Source of the DNA: Pseudomonas anatoliensis
Lineage (GTDB): Bacteria; Pseudomonadota; Gammaproteobacteria; Pseudomonadales; Pseudomonadaceae
Reading direction: 5' to 3'
DNA: 64,000 nucleotides
Assembly: GCF_017976235.1 (NCBI RefSeq)
Contig: NZ_JACVHC010000001.1
Location: forward strand, 930,001 to 994,000
The position numbers and the translations under genes were made by a program. Shown here one piece after another: positions 54,167 through 63,400 of the stretch. Each line of letters begins with the position of its first letter. Position 1 is the first letter of the stretch. The notes below the pieces were generated by a model, which was not told where the DNA came from, did not search any database, and saw only the letters and a program-made list of their open reading frames with translations.

Positions 54167-55279
54167 ATGACTCGTCGCCTGTTCCAACCCATCGCACTCG
54201 GCCCTTACACCCTTGCCCATCGCGTGGCGATGGCGCCGTTGACGCGCTCACGCGCCGGCCAACCGGGCGATGTGCCAACGTCCATGAACGCCGAGTACTA
54301 CCGCCAACGGGCCAGCGCCGCGCTGATCATCACCGAGGCGACCCAAATCTCCCGCCAGGCTCAGGGTTACGCCTGGACGCCGGGCATCTACAGCCCTGAG
54401 CAGGTCCAGGCGTGGCGTGACGTCAGCGCGGCGGTGCACGAGGCCGGCGGCCTGATCTTCATGCAACTGTGGCACGTCGGTCGGGTGTCCCACCCCAGCT
54501 TTCAACCCGGTGCCGGCCTGCCAGTTGCGCCCAGTGCGCTGCCGGTGCCTGGCAAGACGTTTATCGTCGACGAACACGGCAACGGCGTCTGGGGTGATGT
54601 GCCGGTGCCGCGCGCGCTGGAAACGGCGGAAATCGCCGGCATCGTCGAGGACTACCGCGTGGCCGCGCGCAACGCGTTGCAGGCGGGCATGGACGGGGTA
54701 GAGATTCATGCCGGCAACGGTTACCTGCTCGACCAGTTTCTAAACAGCAACAGCAATCATCGTGACGACGCCTATGGCGGCAGCGTAGAGAATCGCGCGC
54801 GGTTTCTGCTGGAGGTGGTTGAGGCCGTGGCTGAAGAAGTCGGCGCCGAGCGGGTCGGCGTACGCTTGACGCCGATGGGGCGTTTCATGGGCATGGGCGA
54901 TGACACCCCGCAGGCAACCTTCGGTCACCTCGTCGAAGCGCTCAATCAATGGAATCTGGCCTACCTGCACCTGGTCGAGCCAGCGATGGTCGGCACCGTC
55001 AAAGATGAGAACTTCGACCCGCGCTGGGACGCGATCATTGCCCAGTTGCGCAAAACCTGGAACGGCGTGCTGATCCTGGCCGGCGGCTACGATGCGCAAT
55101 CTGCCGAACAGGCGCTGATCGCCGATCGTGCCGACATCATTGCGTTCGGCCGCCCGTTCCTGGCCAACCCTGACTTGCCGCGTCGGCTGCACGATGGTCT
55201 GACACTCAACACACCGGATCCGAGCAGCTTTTTCGGCGGGGATCAGCGTGGGTACATTGATTATCCGTTTCATGCTTGA
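54167..55279 (+). CDS. Old Yellow Enzyme family alkene reductase (NemA-like)
   Basis: A 370-residue FMN-dependent TIM-barrel reductase. Features: LFQPIALGPYTLAHRVAMAP at the start, FMQLWHVGRVSHPSFQPGAG, the active-site segment GVEIHAGNGYLLDQFLNSNS with the substrate-binding His/Asn, NHRDDAYGGSVENRARF and DIIAFGRPFLANPDLPRRL. It reduces activated C=C bonds such as N-ethylmaleimide or nitro-alkenes with NADPH. It is a separate unit 170 bases after the molybdenum oxidase genes; nearby detoxification-type genes fit a role against reactive aldehydes or electrophiles. Confidence 0.94.
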   Translation: MTRRLFQPIALGPYTLAHRVAMAPLTRSRAGQPGDVPTSMNAEYYRQRASAALIITEATQISRQAQGYAWTPGIYSPEQVQAWRDVSAAVHEAGGLIFMQLWHVGRVSHPSFQPGAGLPVAPSALPVPGKTFIVDEHGNGVWGDVPVPRALETAEIAGIVEDYRVAARNALQAGMDGVEIHAGNGYLLDQFLNSNSNHRDDAYGGSVENRARFLLEVVEAVAEEVGAERVGVRLTPMGRFMGMGDDTPQATFGHLVEALNQWNLAYLHLVEPAMVGTVKDENFDPRWDAIIAQLRKTWNGVLILAGGYDAQSAEQALIADRADIIAFGRPFLANPDLPRRLHDGLTLNTPDPSSFFGGDQRGYIDYPFHA

Positions 55280-55406
55280 GCAGAAGCCGACAACCCGCCT
55301 CTCATGAATGTGTAAATCCCTGGAAGCAGGGGCCAATGCGCCCCTCCTCCATCAAGTCATACGATCCCTGTATTTAGGCACAGACGTGAAAAATCACCGC
55401 GACGCG

Positions 55407-55970
55407 TCAAAAGCCTATGGAGCATTGATCTTCTTGAAGGAAATCTTTTAGCGAAGCCTGATAAATGCTGAGTGGTCGATTCTCGGGCTCAAACAGTGCA
55501 AAAGGAATCATCACAAGATGTGAAAACGTTGTAGCGCTCACTGAATAAGTTCTTTGCCTGCAAAAGCCGTTGTCTTTATTCAAGATGAAATCGAACTTGA
55601 ACAGGTTTGGCCTTGTACACCAGCTCGGAATCAAGCCAAAACTCAAACCCGTCAAGTACTCTTGTGCGCAAGCGCCGCCCAACGAAATTTCCGAGATTTT
55701 TATTTCCAATGCAGGGAGGCTCGAGGCTGTAGGCCTGGAACTGAGGTCCTGTGCATCAGGAATCATGTTTTTTGTCAGCGCGTAGGCGTCCTTGCCAAGG
55801 CGACTGCCTTTCCAGGGAGAGTCTATTTCATAACTGAAGCTGGAGATGATTTCCTGTGTTGCGGTTCCAACGTGTTTATTGATTGTCGGCACGGTTGCAT
55901 AGGAGGTACATCCCGAACACAGCATCGCAATACTGACCACAACACATCCATGAGCTATCAAGCGACGCAT
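55407..55970 (-). CDS. Hypothetical lipoprotein
   Basis: A 187-residue protein with a lipoprotein signal (RLIAHGCVVVSIAMLCSGC, lipobox LCSGC with the Cys about residue 21). The family is not recognised. The mature part has four more cysteines (in GGACAQEY, SWCTRP, GFCRQRT and EDQCSIG), which could form disulfides in the periplasm, and a second hydrophobic stretch FSHLVMIPFALF. The ATG at 55970 is chosen; a GTG six bases earlier is also possible. It follows the phospholipase-C-like gene by 18 bases, so the two are likely made together and both are envelope or secreted proteins. Confidence 0.75.
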   Translation of the reverse strand: MRRLIAHGCVVVSIAMLCSGCTSYATVPTINKHVGTATQEIISSFSYEIDSPWKGSRLGKDAYALTKNMIPDAQDLSSRPTASSLPALEIKISEISLGGACAQEYLTGLSFGLIPSWCTRPNLFKFDFILNKDNGFCRQRTYSVSATTFSHLVMIPFALFEPENRPLSIYQASLKDFLQEDQCSIGF

Positions 55971-55988
55971 ACTCACTTTTCATCCCTA

Positions 55989-56918
55989 CTATTGATTCAT
56001 TGCAGTGGCGTTTTTTTGGCCTGCTTCGGCCAACTTCTTTTGCACATAAAAAAGCATCAAAACCGAATTTCTCTGAGCCTGCCGAGACTGTTGCTCGAAC
56101 AGCCCCACAAGCTCTTCCCTACGCTTGCAGTCAGCGTTGACATTGGTATTGGAAAACTCACAGTCACCGTATTGGCCCCAGCCTTTGCGAGCGTCAGCAG
56201 CATCTCGGGCGGGATACACCCAATACGCTTTCCATGCACCGTCGACGACAGGTTTACCGGCTGCGTCTATCTGTTCTATCGCCTGCAAGGTTGCTGTCGC
56301 GGCGGCATCCAAAAAACGCTGAGGGGTGGCTTCGGCTTTATCCGCCTCAGCGCGAAGCTCCTGACACTGCGCGTCAGACAATTCGAACACTGGCAGCGCT
56401 TCAATGCTCTCGAACTCATCAAACGGATCGGGATCATTACCCGGCAATTTCGCGTGGTAAGCCGGGACTACATGGCCGGGTACGCTCATGTCCTGTATGT
56501 AATGCAAGACCCTTCCCGCTTGCTCGTATACCTCAACGAGATCGGCATCAGGTTCCACCAGCAGCGCGTTCAGCTTTTCAATGCGTTTGGAAAAAATCAC
56601 GTCCAGGCTGCGGTTGGCGAACCAGAATGGCTCAAGTTTTTTGTTGCGGTTATAGAAGTGCCAATTGGTGATGCGCTGATGGAGTGTCAGCAGGTTTGAA
56701 TCCTCAGCGTCAGTGCCAGTCGCCAATGCCTCGGCCAACTGCTCGGGCAACGTTACTCCCGGGCAGCGTTGATACGCCTGAGCGGCTTTGAGTGCATAGG
56801 CCGAATGCAGGTCGGGGTTGAAGGCGAAGGCCGGAGTTGAAGGGTTGAACAGCAGCGATAGGCCAAATGCTGCGAGGTAACGTGTTGCGGCTGTTCGGCC
56901 TATCGGGGTGGCTTCCAT
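55989..56918 (-). CDS. Secreted protein resembling zinc-dependent phospholipase C / S1-P1 nuclease family
   Basis: A 309-residue protein with an N-terminal signal peptide (cleavage about STPAFA) and an all-helical pattern with His/Asp sites spaced as in zinc-dependent phospholipase C: NPDLHSAYALKAAQAYQRC near the mature start, ITNWHFYNR, then the most telling segment RVLHYIQDMSVPGHVVPAYH and DPFDEFES. Those enzymes bind three zinc ions with such residues. The typical mature N-terminal Trp ligand is not obvious, so the assignment is tentative. GGAGA precedes the ATG. A lipoprotein gene follows. Confidence 0.65.
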   Translation of the reverse strand: MEATPIGRTAATRYLAAFGLSLLFNPSTPAFAFNPDLHSAYALKAAQAYQRCPGVTLPEQLAEALATGTDAEDSNLLTLHQRITNWHFYNRNKKLEPFWFANRSLDVIFSKRIEKLNALLVEPDADLVEVYEQAGRVLHYIQDMSVPGHVVPAYHAKLPGNDPDPFDEFESIEALPVFELSDAQCQELRAEADKAEATPQRFLDAAATATLQAIEQIDAAGKPVVDGAWKAYWVYPARDAADARKGWGQYGDCEFSNTNVNADCKRREELVGLFEQQSRQAQRNSVLMLFYVQKKLAEAGQKNATAMNQ

Positions 56919-57309
56919 GCTGTTGATCTCCAGAAACTGGCGTGATTGCGAAACACTTACCGTGCGCGAGGCAATTTAGCACTTGGGTGATGGCAAAAAG
57001 TTGTTTTTTGTCCGGCAACTCAGGACAAGCATAAATGGCAACACCTGCGTCCCAACGTCGCAGCAAACAGCTATTGGCAAATCCTGCACAAGCCTTAGAA
57101 TCCCGCGCTCTCTTGCAGCCCACATCGGTGGCGGCCTGCATCAGTGTCACAAAAACGCGTACCTGAATGGCTGGCCACACCTCGCTGACGTGCGTGTGGC
57201 CGACTCAACCGCCCTGCCCGATCGGCGGGCACTTGCACCACAACCCCCCCGGCTTGGCAATCGCATGCGCAGAGGCGCACGTTGCGCTGTTCGATCTCTA
57301 GAGGTTTTT
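56919..57309. other. Intergenic region between the phospholipase-like gene and the MFS gene; no gene seen
   Basis: 391 bases between divergent genes. An open frame running in phase into the MFS gene from 56983 is not protein-like and lacks a ribosome site, so it is not used. Promoters for both genes must lie here; no repeat or clear operator is recognised. Confidence 0.6.
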
Positions 57310-58608
57310 ATGTCTCCGCGTTTGCTGGCCATGGCGCTGGCGCCCCTGCTTGGGCTGTTCATTGTTGCGCTGGGCAACGGTTTTCTGTCTTCGCTGACCA
57401 CCCTTCGCCTGGACGCCGCCGGTGCCTCGGCGACGATGATCGGTATCGTCTCTTCGGCCTACTTCATCGGTTTGACCCTGGGTGCGGTGTTCAATGACCG
57501 TTTGATTTTGCGCATCGGTCATATCCGCGCCTACGGCAGCTTTGCCTCGCTGATCGCGGTGACCATCCTGCTGCAAGGGTTGTTCTATGACACGTGGGGC
57601 TGGTTTGCCCTGCGCCTGATCAATGGCTGGGCCACGGTCGGCGTGTTTCTGGTGATCGAGAGCTGGCTGTTGCTGGCGGGTGACGCGAAGATTCGCGGGC
57701 GCTTGCTCGCGTTGTACATGATCGTCTTGTACGGTGCCGGCGTGCTGGGCCAGGCAACGCTGGGGAAAATTACCGGATTGAGCGACAGCGCACCGTTCAT
57801 GGTCGCTGGCATGCTCGCCTCGTTGTCGGTGTTGCCGATCGTGATCCTGCCGCGCGTGTCGCCATTGCTCGATCAGGTCGAGCCACTCAAGCCACGGCAA
57901 TTGTTGGGCGTGACGCCGACCGGGCTGGTCGGTTGTTTCGGCTCGGGTATCACCATCGCGGCGATTTACACCTTGCTGCCGCTGTATCTGCAACGCAGCG
58001 GTCTGAATGTCGGCGAAGTCGGCAGCATGATGGCCTGGACGATCCTCGGTGCGATGCTTCTGCAATACCCGGTCGGGCGTTGGTCCGACCGCCAGGATCG
58101 TTTGCAGGTGCTGACGATTCTGACCGTGGCGTGCACCGTGTTATCGCTAGTGATCGTCCTGATGCCGTTGTCCTCAAGCATGCTCGCCGTGATGTTGTTT
58201 CTGCTCGGCGGCGGCGTCTTCGCGCTTTACCCGGTTGCCGTCAGCCACGCCGCCGACCGCGCCCCTGCCGAAGCCTTGGTGCCGATGATTCAGGGCTTGC
58301 TGCTGATCAACTCGCTGGGCTCGGCGATCAGTCCGATGATGATCTCGCCGGTGATGAATTCGTTCGGTGCCAATGGTCTGTTCTGGGTATTTGCGCTGGT
58401 CAATCTGTACATGGTCACCTTCTTCCTGTGGCGACGTGGCAAACGCCCGGTGCCGGCAAATCCAGCTCCGTTTGCAGCGGCAGCCACGTTCTCGCCGACA
58501 GGTGCGGAGTTGCGGGTGACCGAAGATCTGCGTCAGGCCGTGCAGGAGCATCCGCCGATGGTTGACGCGCTGAGCGGCGAGCCTTCGCCGCAATGTGAAG
58601 CACGCTAA
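57310..58608 (+). CDS. MFS transporter (YcaD-like)
   Basis: A 432-residue transporter. It starts MSPRLLAMALAPLLGLFIVA with helix 1 and has VFNDRLILRIGHIRAYGSFA (motif A region), RLINGWATVGVFLVIESWLL and GLLLINSLGSAISPMMISPV, typical of the YcaD group. It ends in a hydrophilic tail of about 60 residues after the last helix (residues about 375-432), longer than usual. The ATG at 57310 has AGAGG about nine bases upstream. It is transcribed toward the class V aminotransferase gene, 91 bases away. The substrate is unknown. Confidence 0.88.
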   Translation: MSPRLLAMALAPLLGLFIVALGNGFLSSLTTLRLDAAGASATMIGIVSSAYFIGLTLGAVFNDRLILRIGHIRAYGSFASLIAVTILLQGLFYDTWGWFALRLINGWATVGVFLVIESWLLLAGDAKIRGRLLALYMIVLYGAGVLGQATLGKITGLSDSAPFMVAGMLASLSVLPIVILPRVSPLLDQVEPLKPRQLLGVTPTGLVGCFGSGITIAAIYTLLPLYLQRSGLNVGEVGSMMAWTILGAMLLQYPVGRWSDRQDRLQVLTILTVACTVLSLVIVLMPLSSSMLAVMLFLLGGGVFALYPVAVSHAADRAPAEALVPMIQGLLLINSLGSAISPMMISPVMNSFGANGLFWVFALVNLYMVTFFLWRRGKRPVPANPAPFAAAATFSPTGAELRVTEDLRQAVQEHPPMVDALSGEPSPQCEAR

Positions 58609-58699
58609 ACCTCATTTGCGTAATTGAATGAGCCCATTAGTGCCTTTTGCCTACACTCCTTGGCAATGATGTTTACCTCTGTGCCCAAGGAGTCACCTT

Positions 58700-59833
58700 A
58701 TGTCCAAGCTCTACCCCAGTGTCGATCCCGAGGGACTGGTCGAGTACTCAGTGGTCTACACCGACCGCTCGCTGAACCACATGTCGCAGTCTTTTCAAGG
58801 GGTGATGAAGAACATTTCCAGAACCCTGAAACAGGTCTACAACGCCGAGGCTGTTGCGGTGGTTCCGGGCAGCGGCACATTCGGCATGGAGGCGGTGGCC
58901 CGGCAGTTCGCTACCGGCCAGCAATGTCTGGTGATACGCAACGGCTGGTTCAGCTATCGCTGGAGTCAGATCCTTGAGATGGGCAACATCCCGGCCGCCG
59001 CCACGGTACTCAAAGCCCGGCCAGTCGAAACGGGTCACCAAGCGGCCTATGCCCCGCCACCTCTGGACGAAGTGCTGGCTGCCATTGCGACGCAGAAGCC
59101 GCAGATAGTCTTCGCGCCCCATGTTGAAACTTCATCCGGGATCCTCCTGCCCGACGAGTACTTGCGGGCAGTCGGCGACGCCGTGCATGCGGTGGGCGGC
59201 CTGTTCGTGCTGGACTGCATCGCTTCCGGCACGATTTGGGTGGATATGCACAAATGTGCCGTCGACCTGCTGATCAGCGCACCGCAGAAAGGCTGGAGCG
59301 CCTCCCCTTGCTGCGCCCTGGTCATGCTCAGTGCTCGGGCTCTGGAGCGCATCGAACAGACGCAAAGCAGCAGCTTTGCCTGCGACCTGAAAAAGTGGCT
59401 GCAGATCATGCAAGCCTACGAACAGGGCGGACATGCCTACCATGCGACCATGCCCAGCGATGCCCTCGCGCGGTTCAACGACGTGATGAAAGAGACGCAA
59501 GTCTACGGTTTCGACAAAGTTCGCGACGAGCAACAGACGCTGGGTGACCGGGTACGCACCCTGTTGACCGGCAAAGGTTTCAAAAGCGTGGCGGCTGTCG
59601 GCTTTCAGGCCCCTGGCGTTGTGGTGAGCTACACCGATGATGCCGACATCAAAAACGGCAGGAAATTTGCCGAGCACGGCCTGCAGATCGCTGCCGGCGT
59701 GCCGTTGCAATGCGACGAACCGGCTGACTTCCAGACCTTTCGCATCGGCCTGTTTGGGCTCGAGAAGCTGCACAATATCGAGCGTACGATCAGTACGCTT
59801 GAGCAGGCGCTGGATGAAGTGATGGTTGGCTAA
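58700..59833 (+). CDS. Class V PLP-dependent aminotransferase (alanine-glyoxylate / serine-type)
   Basis: A 377-residue aminotransferase. The PLP lysine is Lys197 in SAPQKGWSASP; other cofactor contacts are PGSGTFGMEAVARQ, FAPHVETSSGILLPDEYL and FVLDCIASGTIWVDMHKCAV. The family includes alanine-glyoxylate, serine-glyoxylate and ureidoglycine aminotransferases; sequence alone does not separate these. AAGGAG lies just before the ATG. It ends before a hairpin shared with the convergent B3/B4-domain gene. Confidence 0.9.
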   Translation: MSKLYPSVDPEGLVEYSVVYTDRSLNHMSQSFQGVMKNISRTLKQVYNAEAVAVVPGSGTFGMEAVARQFATGQQCLVIRNGWFSYRWSQILEMGNIPAAATVLKARPVETGHQAAYAPPPLDEVLAAIATQKPQIVFAPHVETSSGILLPDEYLRAVGDAVHAVGGLFVLDCIASGTIWVDMHKCAVDLLISAPQKGWSASPCCALVMLSARALERIEQTQSSSFACDLKKWLQIMQAYEQGGHAYHATMPSDALARFNDVMKETQVYGFDKVRDEQQTLGDRVRTLLTGKGFKSVAAVGFQAPGVVVSYTDDADIKNGRKFAEHGLQIAAGVPLQCDEPADFQTFRIGLFGLEKLHNIERTISTLEQALDEVMVG

Positions 59834-59874
59834 GACCCAATGGTGCCCGCAGCAAATTCCGAATCTTTGAACTC

Positions 59875-59904
59875 AAGAAGGGCATCCCGACGTGTGCCCT
59901 TCTT
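59875..59904. terminator. Hairpin between convergent genes
   Basis: Stem AAGAAGGGCA (59875-59884) / TGCCCTTCTT (59895-59904) with a ten-base loop. It lies 41 bases after the aminotransferase stop and 39 bases past the end of the opposing gene. The A-rich left and T-rich right flanks suit termination from both sides, though the T-run is short. Confidence 0.7.
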
Positions 59905-59943
59905 CCAGCGAGGCGGTCATCATTCTGTTCAGTGGTCTATCGA

Positions 59944-60639
59944 CTATTTGGCACCGGGGCCAATCAGCAAGCTTTCAATCTGGGCGCCTGGCATCATTTG
60001 CTGCAAACCTGCGATCAGCTTGTCCCCGGCTTCAGTCAAGGCTTCAAGCGGCATCGCAGGCAAACTCTCCAGAATGAACCACATGTTCTGCGCATCGGCA
60101 CCGAGGCGGGTTCTGACACCTTGGCGCCAATTCCAGCGGCGGCAGGTCACGCCTTTGTCATCGCGCCAGACCACTTCGCCGGCATCCGGATACTCGACAG
60201 CAGGAACGCCCTCTTTCATCGTGTCAAACGGCTCGCTGCCATCGGCGACGACAAGACGCGGAGAGCCGGCATAGGCTTCCAGATTTTCCCCACCCACCGG
60301 AATGGCGTACTCGATACTGATGGCGTTATAGAAATCGACGATGGGATCGAGGCTTGGCAAGGTTCCGTCACGGAGCACCCTTTTACGTAACGCTTCGGCT
60401 GAACAAGGCGTGCGTTGCGGCTTGGCCCCGAACTTTCTGAATGCTTCGGCCCAAGCGGCAAGGTGAGCGTCTCCCCAGCTTGGACCACCCGCCTGCACAG
60501 CCTTGCAAGCATGATCCAGGGCGGCCCGAGCAACTTCAGGACGAGTGAGTGGTGCAGCTTCCACCACAATGCTCAGGGCCCGGAACTCCGGAGCCAGTTC
60601 TGCAACGGCTTGATCAATCAACGGCAGTACGGACAGCAT
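59944..60639 (-). CDS. B3/B4 tRNA-binding-domain protein (PheT B3/B4-like)
   Basis: A 231-residue protein resembling the stand-alone B3/B4 domain of phenylalanyl-tRNA synthetase beta chain: PSLDPIVDFYNAISIEYAIP, VGGENLEAYAGSPRLVVADG and GEVVWRDDKGVTCRRWNWRQ, then RLGADAQNMWFILE. Stand-alone members have been linked to editing of mischarged tRNA. The ATG at 60639 is used (GGAGG seven bases upstream; a TTG precedes it directly). It is divergent from an XRE-cupin regulator gene with 157 bases between, which suggests control by that regulator. Confidence 0.85.
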   Translation of the reverse strand: MLSVLPLIDQAVAELAPEFRALSIVVEAAPLTRPEVARAALDHACKAVQAGGPSWGDAHLAAWAEAFRKFGAKPQRTPCSAEALRKRVLRDGTLPSLDPIVDFYNAISIEYAIPVGGENLEAYAGSPRLVVADGSEPFDTMKEGVPAVEYPDAGEVVWRDDKGVTCRRWNWRQGVRTRLGADAQNMWFILESLPAMPLEALTEAGDKLIAGLQQMMPGAQIESLLIGPGAK

Positions 60640-60796
60640 CAAAAACCTCCAGGATTCAAATGGTGTTTCATGCTATCTTTCGATGACCGATTTAGTCAAT
60701 ATAATGACCGCCATGTTCCGCTTCAGTGGGTGAGTCGATTGACGCCACGATCGTTAAGGGCCGAAAATTCCAGCACTTTTTTCATGAACCTGATCA

Positions 60797-61399
60797 ATGA
60801 CCATGAATACCAGCTTGTCGACTACCCCGGGTGCTGATGCTCAAGCCGTCAGCCTGGCCGTCGCACGCACACTCAAACAAGCCCGCAAGGCACAGAAAAT
60901 CACGCTGGACGAGCTTTCTCGGCGCTCAGGCGTGAGCAAAGGAATGGTCGTCGAAATAGAAAAATGCACCGCGAATCCCAGTATCGGCATTCTTTGCAAA
61001 ATCGCCGCCGCGCTGGGCCTGTCGGTTGCCGACATCGTCAATGTGACCGAGGCACCCTCTGCCCATATCATCGAAAGCCAGGATATCCCCACGCTCTGGA
61101 CCGGTGACCTTGGAGGCACCGCGCGACTTCTTGCAGGAACGTCCGGCCCGAACATGATCGAGTTATGGCGCTGGGAAATGCATCCAGGTGAATCGTTCGC
61201 TTCACCGGGGCACCCTCAAGGCACGCTTGAACTGTTCCATGTAGAGAAAGGCACGTTGAAATGCATGATCGGGGAAACAGAGCTGATCATTCCTGCCGGG
61301 AGTTCGGCAGTGGCGAAAACTGATGTGCCTCACTCCTATTCCAACGCGGGCAGATCCAAATTGGTGTTCACCATGTCCGTGACCGAGATACATCAGTAG
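60797..61399 (+). CDS. XRE-cupin transcriptional regulator
   Basis: A 200-residue protein: a helix-turn-helix (about 15-75; LKQARKAQKITLDELSRRSG, then GMVVEIEKCTANPSIGILCK) followed by a cupin domain (about 105-195; WEMHPGESFASPGHPQGTLE, then LIIPAGSSAVAKTDVPHSYS). In this class the cupin senses a small ligand, often an amino acid derivative. Two in-frame ATG codons (60797, 60803) are possible; no strong ribosome site is seen. It is divergent from the B3/B4-domain gene and probably regulates it. Confidence 0.9.
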   Translation: MTMNTSLSTTPGADAQAVSLAVARTLKQARKAQKITLDELSRRSGVSKGMVVEIEKCTANPSIGILCKIAAALGLSVADIVNVTEAPSAHIIESQDIPTLWTGDLGGTARLLAGTSGPNMIELWRWEMHPGESFASPGHPQGTLELFHVEKGTLKCMIGETELIIPAGSSAVAKTDVPHSYSNAGRSKLVFTMSVTEIHQ

Positions 61400-61437
61400 A
61401 TACCCGACATTCGGGCACAGGCTTCATGACATAACTG

Positions 61438-62352
61438 TCAGTAGTTGAAGTCGTGCCCCAGCTCATTCTGCATCCACTCCAGAAATCGCCTGACCCGCGG
61501 AAAACCGGCGTGCGCTCTCGGGAACACCAGGTGGTGTGCGGTGATCGGGGCACTCAAGCCTGGCGTCACTTCGACTAACGCGCCGCGCGCCAGATAATCC
61601 TGCGCAAGCAGCGTGCTTTCCAACGCAAACCCAAGCCCGTGACTGGCCGCCTCCAGTGTCATGTAGGAGCGGTCAAAGCTGAGTGAATAGGGTTTTTCAG
61701 GACGCGACAGGCCATGTTGAGCAAACAGCTGCGGCCACTTGATCAGCGTCGCTTCTGACAGGATCAGATTGCAGTCGAGCAGATCCGCGACTGTGCGGAT
61801 CGGGCGTTGCTGCAGCAATTTCGGCGACGCCAGCACGGCAATTTTTTCATTGCGCACCGTACGGACTTCGAAACTTGGCCAATTCGGCATGCCGTGACGG
61901 ATGTCGACATCGATCTTGTCGCGACTGAAATGCAGTGATTCGTAAGAACACGACAGATTGAGCTGGATGTCGGGATGACTCTGGCGAAACTGTTCCAGCC
62001 GCGGCATCAGCCACAGCAGCCCGAAGCTGGGTGACGAGTGCAACCGCAGGCAATCGAGACTGACATCACTGGCGGCACGCTCTGTCGCCACCGCCAGGCT
62101 GTGCAGAATGCCGGACACTTCGGTCAGGTATTGCTCGCCCACTGGCGTCAATGTCACGCCCCTGGCTGTTCTGAGAAATAACTGACGCCCGATCATCGCC
62201 TCTAGTTTGGCCAATTGGTGACTGACCGCCGACGGGGTCAAATCCAGCAATTCGGCGGCGCGGGCAACGTTGCCGAAGCGGGCCGTTTGTTCAAAGGCCT
62301 GAATGGCTTTCAGGGGTGGCAGGGTCGCAGGTGCTTCGCCAGATGAACTCAT
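61438..62352 (-). CDS. LysR-family regulator (GcvA-like)
   Basis: A 304-residue regulator with the GcvA/AmpR-group HTH (PLKAIQAFEQTARFGNVARA, then LLDLTPSAVSHQLAKLEAMI) and a substrate domain (LRLHSSPSFGLLWLMPRLEQ, IDVDIRHGMPNWP, SFDRSYMTLEAASHGLGFAL). It is divergent from the SDR and MFS genes with 198 bases between, so it most likely controls them. The DIRHG-type acidic/basic segment is typical of the group that senses small carboxylates. Confidence 0.9.
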   Translation of the reverse strand: MSSSGEAPATLPPLKAIQAFEQTARFGNVARAAELLDLTPSAVSHQLAKLEAMIGRQLFLRTARGVTLTPVGEQYLTEVSGILHSLAVATERAASDVSLDCLRLHSSPSFGLLWLMPRLEQFRQSHPDIQLNLSCSYESLHFSRDKIDVDIRHGMPNWPSFEVRTVRNEKIAVLASPKLLQQRPIRTVADLLDCNLILSEATLIKWPQLFAQHGLSRPEKPYSLSFDRSYMTLEAASHGLGFALESTLLAQDYLARGALVEVTPGLSAPITAHHLVFPRAHAGFPRVRRFLEWMQNELGHDFNY

Positions 62353-62550
62353 GATGGTTGTTTTTCCGCTGCAAGTGGCTTGGGCCGGGCTTATGGCTAT
62401 TCAAGCATTGGCCGACAGCGCTGGCGAGTGCTGAATTTTTTTCAGCACCCAGTGAAGTTTGCGTTATTGCTCGGGGCCGGTCTGGAGGACAAGCTGAGTC
62501 ATCGGTTCTTTGCGGACCGAACCCATAAAAACAATTAGAGGAACACCTCC

Positions 62551-63300
62551 ATGCTTCTCCAAGACAAAGTCGCAATCATCACCGGTGCCGCATCTGCCCG
62601 TGGCATCGGCCGCGCTACAGCGACGACATTCGCACAACAAGGCGCGCGTGTTGTCATTCTCGATCTGGATGCATCCGCAGCACGTGACGCCGCCGCGTCG
62701 TTGGGCGACGGTCATCTGGGACTGGCGGCTAACGTCGCGGACGAGGCGCAGGTTCAGCAAGCCGTTGCCACCATCATCGAGCACTTCGGTCGTATTGATA
62801 TCCTCGTCAACAACGCCGGCATCACCCAACCACTCAAGACACTCGACATTCGTGCATCGGACTATGACAAGGTGCTGGACGTCAGCCTGCGCGGCACCTT
62901 GCTCATGTCCCAAGCGGTGATTCCGCTTATGCGTCAACAGGCCTGCGGCAGCATCGTCTGCATGTCGTCCGTGTCAGCCCAACGCGGTGGCGGCATTTTC
63001 GGTGGCCCGCATTACAGCGCGGCCAAGGCCGGTGTGCTGGGGCTGGGCAAAGCCATGGCGCGGGAGCTGGGCCCCGACAACATTCGCGTCAACTCCATCG
63101 CGCCGGGCCTGATCCACACCGATATCACCGGCGGCCTGATGCAAGACGAACGCCGTCACGCCATCATCGACGGCATTCCGCTGGGTCGCCTGGGTGAGGC
63201 GCAGGACGTCGCCAACGCTGCGCTGTTTCTCGCCAGCGACTTGTCCTCTTATCTGACTGGCATCACTTTGGATGTGAACGGCGGCATGCTGATTCACTGA
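62551..63300 (+). CDS. Short-chain dehydrogenase/reductase
   Basis: A 249-residue classical SDR. The cofactor motif is TGAASARGIGRA (residues 11-22), with NNAG at 87-90. The catalytic residues are Ser140, Tyr155 and Lys159 (in MSSVSAQ and HYSAAKAG). Asp38/Asp40 after the second strand (VVILDLDAS) favour NAD over NADP. The GGIFGGPHYS segment before the active Tyr resembles sugar- or polyol-dehydrogenases of this class. AGAGGA lies eight bases before the ATG. It is followed after 100 bases by an ACS-type transporter gene, so it probably acts on the imported compound. Confidence 0.92.
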   Translation: MLLQDKVAIITGAASARGIGRATATTFAQQGARVVILDLDASAARDAAASLGDGHLGLAANVADEAQVQQAVATIIEHFGRIDILVNNAGITQPLKTLDIRASDYDKVLDVSLRGTLLMSQAVIPLMRQQACGSIVCMSSVSAQRGGGIFGGPHYSAAKAGVLGLGKAMARELGPDNIRVNSIAPGLIHTDITGGLMQDERRHAIIDGIPLGRLGEAQDVANAALFLASDLSSYLTGITLDVNGGMLIH

Positions 63301-63400
63301 GTACTTCTGGGCGGGCCTGTACGGTCCGTGCGGTTCTGGATCGATGACGCAGCCGGGCCTGATGGCCTGGCGGTCAATAAAAACAAGAGATCAGACCATC

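Noticed and set aside
56983..57309. In-frame N-terminal extension of the MFS gene at 57310
   Set aside because: The extension lacks protein-like features, and AGAGG with an ATG placing helix 1 at the start supports 57310.
57310..63300. A biosynthetic cluster joining the MFS, aminotransferase, B3/B4, XRE-cupin and SDR genes
   Set aside because: The genes face different directions with a terminator and separate regulators between them; no carrier protein, ligase or synthase is present.
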